Assembly (NCBI RefSeq): GCF_022832435.1
Contig: NZ_JALHLF010000009.1
Location: 55,892-88,780 of the forward strand
Length of the DNA stretch: 32,889 nt
Source: Novosphingobium organovorum
GTDB taxonomy: Bacteria > Pseudomonadota > Alphaproteobacteria > Sphingomonadales > Sphingomonadaceae
Reading direction: 5' to 3'
How positions within the stretch are numbered: the first letter of the stretch is position 1; the number at the start of each line of letters is the position of its first letter. A program made the translations under genes and the position numbers. Positions 15,037 to 23,245 of this stretch are shown here, in pieces. Below the pieces are notes generated by a model. It saw only the letters and a list, made by a program, of their open reading frames with translations, was not told the DNA's origin and made no database searches.

Positions 15037-15748
15037 TGCACTTCGTCCGTCCTGGTGGTCTGCCCGAAGACCGCGCGGTGCTGACGGAGCGGCTCGCCTT
15101 GTCCGAACGCAGCTTTGCCGGCGACGGCGCGCCGAGCGAGGCCTGGTACACGCTCCTGCTCGAAGACACCGCGAGCGGCGCCATCGACGGGATCGCCAGC
15201 GTGCGCGCGGCGGTGGGCGTAAGGCGGCCGCATTTCTCGTTTCGCGTCGTCACGCTGGCGCTGTATTCCTCGCCGTTCTTACGCCTGCCCTTCGAACAGG
15301 CCGACCGTATGCTGACCGTATGCTGACCGCGACCGATGGGCAGTTCGTGCTCGACCTCGCGCCGCGCCACCCGATCTACGTCCAGCTGATCGCACCTGAA
15401 GCGCGCGCGGCGCTGGGCAACGTCCACCGCGAGGGGCGCCCCGCGCTCGCCATGCTGGAAAAGGAAGGGTTCGAGCGCACCGGCCTCGTCGACATCTTCG
15501 ACGGCGGCCCGACGATGGCCGTGGCGCGCGACCAGCTAAGCGCCGTGCGCACCGCGCGCAGCCTCACGGTGCGCCTGGGCAATCCGCACGATGCACCGCT
15601 CCACCTCGTCGCGACCACCGATCTTCCCACCTTTCGCTCGGCCCGCTGCGCTTGCGCGCTGGGCGAAGGCCATGCCACACTCACCCCAGAAACGGCGCGC
15701 CTGCTTGGCGTTGCCGAGGGTGACACAATACGCGCAAAGGCACACTGA
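15036..15748 (+). pseudogene. astA: arginine N-succinyltransferase remnant (internal deletions and frameshift)
   Basis: Two reading frames together make a shortened AstA. The first (15036-15326, 96 residues) has the AstA pieces ALSERSFAGDG, YTLLLEDTASGAIDGIASV and RRPHFSFRV. The second continues with DGQFVLDLAPRHPIYVQL, NVHREGRPALAMLEKEGF and DIFDGGPTMAV. AstA is normally about 340 residues. Here roughly 20 are missing near the N-terminus, and about 90-100 are missing between FSFRV and the LPFEQADRM block, including the core acyl-CoA region. At the junction the 11-mer GACCGTATGCT is present twice; dropping one copy joins the frames as QADRMLTATDGQF. The order astC-astA-astD is kept, with 1-base overlaps on both sides. 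Enzyme activity is very unlikely. Confidence 0.85.
15303..15324 (+). repeat. 11-bp tandem duplication causing the astA frameshift
   Basis: GACCGTATGCT occurs at 15303-15313 and again at 15314-15324, followed by a further partial GACCG. Because 11 is not a multiple of 3, the copy shifts the frame and creates the stop at 15324-15326. Confidence 0.9.
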
Positions 15749-17160
15749 TGACCCTGTCCGGCCCCAGCTTCACCTCGCTCGATCCCGCCAGCGGCGCCAC
15801 CGTCTGGCAAGGGCCGAGCGCCACCGCCGCCGACTGCGCCGATGCCATCGCGCGCGCGCGCAAGGCCCTGCCCGGCTGGCGCGCCGCGCCGCTTGAGGAA
15901 CGCGTCGCCGCCGTCGAGCGCTTTGCCAAGGCCATCGCTGCCGACGAAAGCGGCCTTGCCGAAACCATCGCGCGCGAAACCGGCAAGCTCCTGTGGGAGA
16001 CCCGAACCGAGGCCAAGGGCATGGTCGGCAAAGTCGCCGTCTCGATCAAGGCGCAGGCCGAACGCGCGGGCGAGCGCCATCAGGACATGCCCTTCGGCGA
16101 GGCGCGCCTGCGCCATCGCGGGCACGGCGTGATGGCCGTGCTCGGCCCCTACAACTTCCCCGGCCACCTGCCCAACGGGCACATCGTCCCCGCGCTGCTG
16201 GCGGGCAACACGGTGGTCTTCAAGCCCTCCGAAATCGCCCCCGCGACGGGTGAGCGCATGGCCGCCGCCTGGGCCAGTGCGGGTCTGCCCGAGGGCGTGT
16301 TCCAGCTCGTCCAGGGCGGGCGCGAGACCGGCGAGGCGCTGGTCGCGGGCGACATCGACGGGTTGCTGTTCACCGGGTCGGCCGGTGCGGGCCGCGCGCT
16401 CAAGCACGCCACGATCGATCGCCCGCACCTGATCCTCGCGCTCGAACTGGGCGGCAACAACCCGCTGATCGTCTGGGACAGCCCCGAGGAAGCGGCTTCG
16501 ATCCTGGTCCAGTCGGCCTTCGTCACCAGCGGCCAGCGCTGTTCGTGCGCGCGCCGCTTGATCGTGCCCGAAGGGGCGATGGGCACGGCCATCGTCGACG
16601 CGCTCGACGCCTTGACCGGCCAGCTCAGGATCGCCGCCTGGGACGAGCCGGGCGAGGCGTTCATGGGGCCGTTGGTCTCCGATGCCGCCGCCGCACAGGC
16701 GCACCGCCAGGTCGCCGCGCTGATCGAACGCGGCGCGAAGGTTCTCCGCCCCTTCACCGGGATTGCCGGGCGCAGCGCGGCCTTCGTCACCCCCACCATC
16801 CTCGACGTGACGCAGATCGACGTTCCCGACGAGGAAATCTTCGCTCCCGTGCTGCAAGTGCGCCGGGTGGCCGATTTCGACGCCGCGCTGGAGGCTGCCA
16901 ACGCCACCCGCTTCGGGCTTTCGGCCGGGCTCGTCAGCGCCGATGACGGCTTGTGGCAACGCTTCGTCGAGGAAAGCCGCGCGGGCGTGGTCAACCGCAA
17001 CCGGCCGACCACCGGAGCGGCCGCCAACATGCCTTTCGGCGGGCTCGGCGAATCCGGCAATCACCGCCCGAGCGCGTATTACGCGGCCGATTACTGCGCC
17101 TATCCGATCGCCAGCTTCGAGGCGCAGCGGCCCGAAGCCGTGACCATTCCGGGGCTGTAG
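15748..17160 (+). CDS. astD: succinylglutamate-semialdehyde dehydrogenase (AstD)
   Basis: 470 residues, start ATG 15748 overlapping the preceding stop. Aldehyde dehydrogenase family: FKPSE with K159, ALELGGNNPLIV with general base E233, and the nucleophile C265 in SGQRCSCARR. The LELGGNNP and QRCSCARRL forms, and the GVVNRNRPTTGAAANMPFGG segment, are AstD-like. It oxidises N-succinylglutamate semialdehyde to N-succinylglutamate with NAD(P) in arginine breakdown. With astA broken and no astB or astE seen here, it may be serving another semialdehyde (inference). The gene ends 6 bases from the stop of the convergent reductase gene. Confidence 0.93.
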   Translation: MTLSGPSFTSLDPASGATVWQGPSATAADCADAIARARKALPGWRAAPLEERVAAVERFAKAIAADESGLAETIARETGKLLWETRTEAKGMVGKVAVSIKAQAERAGERHQDMPFGEARLRHRGHGVMAVLGPYNFPGHLPNGHIVPALLAGNTVVFKPSEIAPATGERMAAAWASAGLPEGVFQLVQGGRETGEALVAGDIDGLLFTGSAGAGRALKHATIDRPHLILALELGGNNPLIVWDSPEEAASILVQSAFVTSGQRCSCARRLIVPEGAMGTAIVDALDALTGQLRIAAWDEPGEAFMGPLVSDAAAAQAHRQVAALIERGAKVLRPFTGIAGRSAAFVTPTILDVTQIDVPDEEIFAPVLQVRRVADFDAALEAANATRFGLSAGLVSADDGLWQRFVEESRAGVVNRNRPTTGAAANMPFGGLGESGNHRPSAYYAADYCAYPIASFEAQRPEAVTIPGL

Positions 17161-17166
17161 GCGGCC

Positions 17167-18399
17167 TCAGGCCGGGACCATTTCCTTGAGCGGGCGCGCC
17201 GGATCGGCCAGCACCTGAGGGGGAACCACGGCCCCGGCCTCGACCAGCTTGCGCCCCTGCACAAAGTCCTTGGCGTTGTTCACGCAATCGACGGCGATGA
17301 CCTGGCCTTCGCGCAAGTAAACGACCGAGAAGCGCCGCTCGGCCGGATCGCCGCGCACCACGGCATCGTCGTACCCCGCGTTGATCCCTGCGGTCTGCAA
17401 CTTGAGATCGTACTGGTTGGACCAGAACCAAGGGAAAGCCCTGTAAGGCTGTTCCTCGCCGCAGATGGCCCGCGCCACGCATGTCGCCATGTCGTTGGCG
17501 TTCTGCACCGATTCCACCCGCATGGCGGCTCCGCCCGCGTAAGCGCAGGCAAAGCGCGCGCAGTCGCCAATGGCGTAAACGTCGGGCAAGGAGGTGCGGC
17601 ACAGCGCATCGACGTCCACACCATTCTCACCCTCGGCGCCGGCGCCGAGCAGCGGCGCTACTGCGGGCACGATGCCGATACCTACGATTACCGCATCGGC
17701 AGGCAGGATCACCCCTTCGGCCAGCCTCACGCCCGTCACCCGGCCGCCGTCCCCCACGAGACAATCGACCTGCGTCCCCGTGCGCAGATCCACGCCGTGG
17801 GCGCGGTGCTCGGCCTCGTAGAAGGCGGAAAGCGTTTCGCCCGCGACCCGCGCCAGCACACGCTCCTGCGCTTCGAGCAGCGTGACCTTGATCGCCATCT
17901 TGGACAGGACTGCGGCCGCCTCGAGCCCGATGTAGCCGCCCCCGATCACCACCACGCGCGCGATCCCGGCATCGATTTCGGCCATCAGCCGGTCGCAATC
18001 CGCACGGGTGCGCACGGCGTGGACACCGGCCAGCCCGGCCCCTTCGCAGGTCAACGCGCGCGGATCACCGCCCGCCGCCCAGACGAGCGTGTCGTAGCCA
18101 AGCACCGCCCCATCCGAAAGGGCGAGCGTCTTGCCCGTAACATCCACGCCAAGCGCTTCGACGCCCAGACGAAAGGTCACGCCCTTCTGCGCCCAGAACG
18201 TTCGGGAACGGATGGCAAGCCTGTCGAACGTCTTCTCGCGCGCGAAGTATTCCTTGGACAGCGGCGGGCGTTCGTAGGGCAGTTCGGGCTCGCGCCCGAT
18301 TACGGTGATCGCCCCGGCGTACCCGTTCTGGCGCAGCGCAATGGCGCATTGCGCGCCCGCGTGCCCCGCGCCGACGATGACAACGCCTTTGCCGCTCAT
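17167..18399 (-). CDS. FAD-dependent ferredoxin reductase for the ring-hydroxylating dioxygenase
   Basis: 410 residues. Two dinucleotide-binding motifs are visible: FAD site [13 protein letters not shown] near residue 6 and NAD site [15 protein letters not shown] near residue 148. [18 protein letters not shown] and [11 protein letters not shown] with the C-terminal reductase domain ([13 protein letters not shown]) place it with rhodocoxin/putidaredoxin-type reductases. It would pass electrons from NADH through a ferredoxin to benzoate dioxygenase. It is the last gene of the cat-ben operon and overlaps pcaD by ATGA. Standard benzoate dioxygenases use BenC, a ferredoxin-flavin fusion; this protein has no ferredoxin domain, so a separate ferredoxin is needed. 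None lies in the operon. Confidence 0.88.
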   Translation of the reverse strand: MSGKGVVIVGAGHAGAQCAIALRQNGYAGAITVIGREPELPYERPPLSKEYFAREKTFDRLAIRSRTFWAQKGVTFRLGVEALGVDVTGKTLALSDGAVLGYDTLVWAAGGDPRALTCEGAGLAGVHAVRTRADCDRLMAEIDAGIARVVVIGGGYIGLEAAAVLSKMAIKVTLLEAQERVLARVAGETLSAFYEAEHRAHGVDLRTGTQVDCLVGDGGRVTGVRLAEGVILPADAVIVGIGIVPAVAPLLGAGAEGENGVDVDALCRTSLPDVYAIGDCARFACAYAGGAAMRVESVQNANDMATCVARAICGEEQPYRAFPWFWSNQYDLKLQTAGINAGYDDAVVRGDPAERRFSVVYLREGQVIAVDCVNNAKDFVQGRKLVEAGAVVPPQVLADPARPLKEMVPA

Positions 18400-19187
18400 G
18401 CCGCGCCCTCGCCCAGAACGAAGGCGCGCAGAGCCTTGCCCAGCGCCTCGGGCGCCTCGAGCGGGGCGAGATGCGCGGCCTCGAGCGCGGCGTGACGCGC
18501 GCCGGGGATCATCGCCAGCAAGTGTTCGCCATGCCCTTCAAGCGGGGTCGAGGTATCGCGTGAGCCGGTCACCACGAGGGTCGGGCAGGCGATGCCCGCA
18601 ATGCGGTGCTTGAGGTCCATGTCGCGGATCGCGGCGCCACAGCCCGCATAGCCTTGCGCGTCGGTGGCCTTGAGCTGGCGCGCGACGGCGTCCCACACGG
18701 CGGGATGCTCGGCGTGAAATTGCGGCGAGAGGAAGCGGCCCATCGCCATTTCGGCAATCGCGGCCATGCCCTGTTCGCGCACGGTGGCGATACGCGCGTC
18801 CCACGCGGCGGCGTCCATCGTCGCCGACGTGCAGACCAGCGCCAGGGCCTCGACCGCGCCCGGATGCGCGAGCGCGAGTTCCATCCCGATCATCCCGCCC
18901 AGCGATACGCCAGCAAGCGCAAAGCGCTCCACCCCGGCCGCGCGCGCGACGCCAAGGACATCCTGCGCCAGCAGCGCGAGCGAATAGTCGCCCGGCTCGC
19001 TCGCCGAAGCGCCATGCCCGCGGGTATCGATGCGCAGCAGCCGGAAGTGCTCGCGCAGGGTGGGCAGTGCCGCGTCCCACAGATCCATGTCGCAGCCGAT
19101 CGAGTTGAGCAGGACCAGCACCGGGGCCCCCTCGCGCCCGTCCATCTTCCAGTAGATTTCGGCACCCTTGGCCGCGGTGAATGGCAT
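18396..19187 (-). CDS. pcaD: 3-oxoadipate enol-lactonase (PcaD)
   Basis: 263 residues, alpha/beta hydrolase. The nucleophile elbow is GVSLGG with S95; the acid is likely the Asp in [11 protein letters not shown] and the histidine is in [23 protein letters not shown] and [10 protein letters not shown] are typical of PcaD. It hydrolyses 3-oxoadipate enol-lactone to 3-oxoadipate, the step after CatC. The ribosome site is AAGGAG, and the gene overlaps the downstream reductase by 4 bases. The final steps (PcaIJ, PcaF) are not in this window. Confidence 0.94.
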   Translation of the reverse strand: MPFTAAKGAEIYWKMDGREGAPVLVLLNSIGCDMDLWDAALPTLREHFRLLRIDTRGHGASASEPGDYSLALLAQDVLGVARAAGVERFALAGVSLGGMIGMELALAHPGAVEALALVCTSATMDAAAWDARIATVREQGMAAIAEMAMGRFLSPQFHAEHPAVWDAVARQLKATDAQGYAGCGAAIRDMDLKHRIAGIACPTLVVTGSRDTSTPLEGHGEHLLAMIPGARHAALEAAHLAPLEAPEALGKALRAFVLGEGAA

Positions 19188-19209
19188 CGTGCCGCTCCTT
19201 GATTGCTGC

Positions 19210-19229
19210 CCGGCCGCGCGAGCGGCCGG
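19210..19229. other. perfect hairpin between benD and pcaD
   Basis: CCGGCCGC (19210-19217) and GCGGCCGG (19222-19229) form an 8-bp stem with loop GCGA (TCGC on the transcribed minus strand). There is no T run, so it is more likely an RNA-processing or partial-attenuation element inside the operon than a terminator. Confidence 0.55.
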
Positions 19230-19243
19230 ACGGATAAAAGGCG

Positions 19244-20038
19244 TTAGCCCAGATCGCCGCCCGCGACGGGCAGGATCGATCCAGTCACGTAGCTCGCCTC
19301 GTCCGAGGCGAGGAAGAGGATCGGGGCGATCTGCTCATCGAGCGTGCCGTAGCGCTTGACGAAGGTGGATGTGGTGACCTGTTCGACCGCCTCGGCCATC
19401 CAGGCCTGCTCCTGCGCGGTATCGCCTCGCGCGTTGCGCGGCACCTTGCGCGCGGGGGCCGAAGTCCCGCCGGGCGCGGTCGCCACCACGCGGATGCCCG
19501 CCTCGGCGTATTCCATGGCCAGGCTCATCGTCAGGCCGTTGATCCCACCTTTTGCCGCCGAATAGGGCACCCGGCGAATGCCGCGCGTGGCGTTGGACGA
19601 GACGTTGACGATGACCCCTGCGCCCTGTTCCAGCATCGCGGGCAGCACGGCATGGCAGGCGTAGAGCGTGGGCATGAGCGAGCGGCGGATTTCGGCGTCG
19701 ATCTGCCCGGGCTCGAACGCGGCGAAGGGGCGCATGCGGATCGCCCCACCCACGTTGTTGACGAGCACGTCGATCCGCCCGAAGGCCGCAAGCGCGGTCT
19801 CGGCCGCCAGCGCGGCTCCGGCGTACGTTTCCAGATCGCCGATCGCGCAGACCGCCTCGCCGCCTTGCGCGGCGATATCAGCGGCGACCGCCGCGACGAA
19901 ATCGGCCCGGTCGATCAGCACGACCCGCGCGCCTTCGGCCGCGGCGCGCCGGGCAACGCCCTCCCCGATGCCTTGCGCCGCGCCGGTCACGATCATGACC
20001 TTGCCTTGAAAGCGTCCCTCGAACAGCACCTCGCGCAC
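19244..20038 (-). CDS. benD: benzoate cis-diol dehydrogenase (BenD), short-chain dehydrogenase
   Basis: 264 residues. NAD-binding GAAQGIGEG near residue 19, NNVGG, catalytic Ser in VSSNATRG and YxxxK in PYSAAKGGINGL. The RRVPYSAAKGGIN, TAPGGTSAP and TSTFVKRYGTLDEQI segments are typical of BenD. It oxidises the benzoate 1,2-dihydrodiol to catechol with release of CO2, making NADH. The first possible start is GTG 20038, 4 bases after the benB stop, but GAGGAA then abuts the codon. The GTG at 20029 has better ribosome-site spacing and may be the true start. Confidence 0.95.
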   Translation of the reverse strand: MREVLFEGRFQGKVMIVTGAAQGIGEGVARRAAAEGARVVLIDRADFVAAVAADIAAQGGEAVCAIGDLETYAGAALAAETALAAFGRIDVLVNNVGGAIRMRPFAAFEPGQIDAEIRRSLMPTLYACHAVLPAMLEQGAGVIVNVSSNATRGIRRVPYSAAKGGINGLTMSLAMEYAEAGIRVVATAPGGTSAPARKVPRNARGDTAQEQAWMAEAVEQVTTSTFVKRYGTLDEQIAPILFLASDEASYVTGSILPVAGGDLG

Positions 20039-20042
20039 TTCC

Positions 20043-20555
20043 TCAGATATGGTAGATGTCGATGACCTGGTGGATGTAATCGTCCTTGAGGACGACCTTC
20101 TTGCGCGCGATCAGCGGGGCTTCTCCGCGCAGGTCCAGGGTCAGGAAGGTGGTGCCGAAGAAGCTCTGCGTCTTCCTCATGCGGTGGCTGAGCGTGTGCC
20201 AGTTGTAGCGCACCGCGATTTCGCCCTCGCGCACATCCACGATCTCGATGTTGGAGAGATTGTGGCAGGTGCGCGGCTGCGGCATCGAGGCCGAGGAACG
20301 CTCGGTGTTGATGCGATAGACACGATCTTCAAGGCCTGTGCGGTTGGGGTAATAGATCAGCGAAATCTCGCTTTGCGGATCGCTGCACAGCGCATCGTCG
20401 TCGGTCCAGGCGGGCATCCAGTATTCGCACGAAGGCGCATAGCAGGTCAGCCAGGCGTCGAAGTCGCGATCGTCCAGCAGGCGCGCCTCGCGGTAGAGGA
20501 AGGCGCAGAGCGCATCGTAGGACAGGCTCTCGCGGGTCATTTCGCGCGTGCTCAT
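20043..20555 (-). CDS. benB: benzoate 1,2-dioxygenase small (beta) subunit (BenB)
   Basis: 170 residues, full length for the family. ALCAFLYREARLLDDRDFDAWLTCY at the N-terminus, a central PQPRTCHNLSNIEI, and the C-terminal VLKDDYIHQVIDIYHI are hallmarks of Rieske dioxygenase beta subunits of the benzoate/toluate type. It packs with BenA into an alpha3beta3 hexamer and has a structural role. It overlaps benA by 4 bases (ATGA). Confidence 0.96.
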   Translation of the reverse strand: MSTREMTRESLSYDALCAFLYREARLLDDRDFDAWLTCYAPSCEYWMPAWTDDDALCSDPQSEISLIYYPNRTGLEDRVYRINTERSSASMPQPRTCHNLSNIEIVDVREGEIAVRYNWHTLSHRMRKTQSFFGTTFLTLDLRGEAPLIARKKVVLKDDYIHQVIDIYHI

Positions 20556-21907
20556 TCGGCGGCCTCCTGCAGCGCGGCCGGAGCCGCATCGCGCGCCATT
20601 CCCGCCAGCATCACCTCGGCCCAGTATTCGTGCTGGCGCACGAAAAGGCCCTCGTCCTCGGACCGCTCACTCGACAGCAGCGGGTTCATGCCCATCGCCT
20701 TTGCATTGGCATCGGGCCCCGCGATCCAGCGCCGCGCGCCACGGCTGAGGTCGTTCCACAAGGTCCCGGCGCCTTCGTAGGCCGACTGGCAGCTGCGAAA
20801 TTCCTCCAGGTCGTCGGGCGTGCCCATGCCGGTGACGTTGAAGAAATCCTCGTACTGGCGGATGCGATGGGCGCGGTCCTGCGCACTTTCGCCCTTGGGA
20901 GCGTAGCAGTAGATCGTCACTTCGGTGGTGTGCACGTCGATCGGGCGCACGACACGGATCTGGGTGGAGAACTGGTCCATCAGGAACACGTTGGGATAGA
21001 GCGCGAGGTTGCGGGTCTGCTCCATCACGAAGCGCGCCCTGTCGGCGCCGAGCCGCGCCTCGAGTTCCTCCTTGCGGTTCCAGATCGGGCGCACTTCGGG
21101 ATTGATGACCTGCGTCCAGAGCAGGATATGGCCATGTTCGAAGCCATAGACCCCGCTTGCCGGCGCCTTCGACCAGCCGTTCGCGTCGACCGCCCGGGTC
21201 CCGCCTTCAGCGCGGCGCCCCATCGTCGACTGGTAGTTTTCGTGGACCGAGCTGACGTGGTAGCCGTCGCACCCGTTCTCCATCTGCATCTTCCAGTTGC
21301 CATCGAAAGTGTAGGTCGAGTTGCCGGTGAGCACCTCTAGCCCTTCGGGCGCCTGGTCGACCATCTGGTCGATGATGATCCGCGCCTCGCCCAGATGCTC
21401 GTCGAGCGAGAGGACATCCTCGTTGATCGAGCCGAACACGAAGCCGCGGTAGCTCTCGACCCGCACGCGAGTGAGATCGTGCGAGCCGTCGCGATCGAAG
21501 CTTTCGGGATAGGCCCCGGTGCTGGCGTCCTTGGCGCGCAGCAGCGACCCGTCGGTCTTGAAACTCCAGCCGTGGAACGGGCAGACGAACAGCGGCTGGT
21601 TGCCCCGCTTCTTGCGACACAGCTGGGCGCCGCGGTGGGCACAGGCGTTGACCATTGCGTTGATCGCGCCGTCCTTGCCGCGGGTCAGGATCACGGGAAC
21701 GCGCCCGATCCAGGTCGTGAAGTAGTCGTTCTTCTTCGCGATCTGGCTTTCGTGGGCAAGATAGACCCAGTTGCTCTCGAAGATGTGCTTCATCTCGAGT
21801 TCGAACAGGTCCGCGTCGGTAAACACGTCGCGGCGGCACCGGAAGGCACCGGTCTCGGGATCGTCGACGACAGCCGTCGCGACTTTCTCCATCAAGCGTT
21901 CGTACAT
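20552..21907 (-). CDS. benA: benzoate 1,2-dioxygenase large (alpha) subunit (BenA)
   Basis: 451 residues. The Rieske [2Fe-2S] ligands are C89-A-H91 and C109-P-F-H112 (NACAHRGAQLC...FVCPFHGW). The mononuclear iron site lies in the NGCDGYHVSSVHENY segment. It adds both atoms of O2 to benzoate to give the cis-1,2-dihydrodiol in the cytoplasm, using electrons from a reductase. Start ATG 21907 has GGGAG upstream. It follows catA by 41 bases in the operon, unlike the more common separate ben operon. Toluate or another substituted benzoate cannot be excluded as substrate. Confidence 0.96.
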   Translation of the reverse strand: MYERLMEKVATAVVDDPETGAFRCRRDVFTDADLFELEMKHIFESNWVYLAHESQIAKKNDYFTTWIGRVPVILTRGKDGAINAMVNACAHRGAQLCRKKRGNQPLFVCPFHGWSFKTDGSLLRAKDASTGAYPESFDRDGSHDLTRVRVESYRGFVFGSINEDVLSLDEHLGEARIIIDQMVDQAPEGLEVLTGNSTYTFDGNWKMQMENGCDGYHVSSVHENYQSTMGRRAEGGTRAVDANGWSKAPASGVYGFEHGHILLWTQVINPEVRPIWNRKEELEARLGADRARFVMEQTRNLALYPNVFLMDQFSTQIRVVRPIDVHTTEVTIYCYAPKGESAQDRAHRIRQYEDFFNVTGMGTPDDLEEFRSCQSAYEGAGTLWNDLSRGARRWIAGPDANAKAMGMNPLLSSERSEDEGLFVRQHEYWAEVMLAGMARDAAPAALQEAAE

Positions 21908-21948
21908 GATCCTGTCTCCCGTTTTTTCTTTACTTGCAAGGCCTGCGT

Positions 21949-22869
21949 TCAGGCGCTTTCGGGCACCCGCTGGCCCTTGGCCTCGGCACGGCGGCGGGTC
22001 GAGAACGCCTCGTCCTCCTCGCCCTTGGCCTTCTGCATCTGGAAGTCGAAGGCGATGTCGGCGCGACTTCCCTGGCGGCTGGGAACCGGCAAGAGCCCCT
22101 CGCGGGTGCCGAAGGCGAAATCGTCCTTGGCGAAGGGGTCATCGCCGAAGTTGATCTGCGTGGTCAGCGTGCGGTAGCCGGGCGCCTCGACGAAAAAGTG
22201 GACGTGGGCCGGGCGATGGCCATGACGGCCGAGCGCGAACATCAGCGTTTCGGTCGCGCCGCCCGGTGGCACCGAATAACCGCTGGGCATCTTGGAGTGG
22301 AAGGCATAGGCGCCGTCCGGGCCGAGCTTGATGCGGCGGCGGTTGTTGAACGGGGTCTGTTCGCCCGTGGGGTCGAAGTGCGAGTACCAGCCAGCCGAAT
22401 TGGCGTGCCAGACGTGAAGGATCGCATTGGGCACCGGCTCGCCGTCGGGGCCGGTGACGGTGCCGCGCATGTGCAGGTCGTCGGCTGCGGGATCGGGGTC
22501 GCTCGACAGGTTCGCATCGCCTTCGACGAGCGGCGCGCCCTTGACGTAGAGCGGCCCTTCGATGGTGCGCGGCGTTCCACCGGCGAGCCCGGCCTCGGCG
22601 TCCTTGGCGTCCATGTAAAGGTCCATGAAGTGCTCAAGCCCGGTGCCCGGCGCGATCAGGCCAAGCTCGCCCGCGCCATCGGCGAAGAACTTCACCGCGC
22701 CCCAGAATTCGTCTTCCGAGATGTCGTGGCGCACGATTACCCACATGATCGCTTCGGTCAGGTCGCGCACGATCGCCTTGAGCCGCGGATCGCCCTTTTC
22801 CTGGCCGATGCCCGCTGCGGTATCGAGCAGCTTTTGAATGTCCGGTGTCTTTACGAAATCCTCAGTCAT
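21949..22869 (-). CDS. catA: catechol 1,2-dioxygenase (CatA)
   Basis: 306 residues, normal length. The N-terminal helical dimerisation domain is followed by the intradiol core: PLYVKGAPL, HVWHANSAGWYSHFDP, RRRIKLGPDGAYAFHSKMPSGYSVPP and GHRPAHVHFFVEAPGY. These contain the Tyr and His ligands of the non-haem Fe(III). It cleaves catechol between the hydroxyls to cis,cis-muconate. The start ATG 22869 has GGGAGAG 6 bases before it. It sits between catC and benA. Confidence 0.96.
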   Translation of the reverse strand: MTEDFVKTPDIQKLLDTAAGIGQEKGDPRLKAIVRDLTEAIMWVIVRHDISEDEFWGAVKFFADGAGELGLIAPGTGLEHFMDLYMDAKDAEAGLAGGTPRTIEGPLYVKGAPLVEGDANLSSDPDPAADDLHMRGTVTGPDGEPVPNAILHVWHANSAGWYSHFDPTGEQTPFNNRRRIKLGPDGAYAFHSKMPSGYSVPPGGATETLMFALGRHGHRPAHVHFFVEAPGYRTLTTQINFGDDPFAKDDFAFGTREGLLPVPSRQGSRADIAFDFQMQKAKGEEDEAFSTRRRAEAKGQRVPESA

Positions 22870-22948
22870 GGTGAGCTCTCCCGTTGGTGATGGCCCGCTG
22901 TTGGTGGTTCTTGTCGATGGATTTACGCGGCGATGGTCTTGTCGAGGC

Positions 22949-23239
22949 CTAGCTGTCGTCGTCGCGGATGGAGGAAGGATGGCGGCACAGCGGCGTGACC
23001 TTCATCGTCATGAAGGGATAGAGCGGCAGGGCCATGAGCGTGTCGTGCAGCGCCGCGTTGTCGGCCACGTCGAAGATGCTGACGTTCGAATAGAGCCCGG
23101 CCTTGCGCCAGATGTGGCGCCACACGCCGCTGGCCTGCAGGTCCTGCGAATAGGCCTTCTCGCGCGCCTTGAGCGCGGCGGCTTCGTCCGCATCGAAATC
23201 GAGCGGGATGGCAACGTCCATTTCAACCATGAACAGCAT
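22949..23239 (-). CDS. catC: muconolactone delta-isomerase (CatC)
   Basis: 96 residues. LFMVEMDVAIP at the start, KAREKAYSQDLQASGVWRHIWR, YSNVSIFDV and LPLYPFMTMKVTPLCRHPS are nearly diagnostic. It converts muconolactone to 3-oxoadipate enol-lactone, the substrate of PcaD. It starts 6 bases after the catB stop. ATG 23239 is used here; a second ATG lies three codons on. Confidence 0.97.
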   Translation of the reverse strand: MLFMVEMDVAIPLDFDADEAAALKAREKAYSQDLQASGVWRHIWRKAGLYSNVSIFDVADNAALHDTLMALPLYPFMTMKVTPLCRHPSSIRDDDS

Positions 23240-23245
23240 GGGAAA

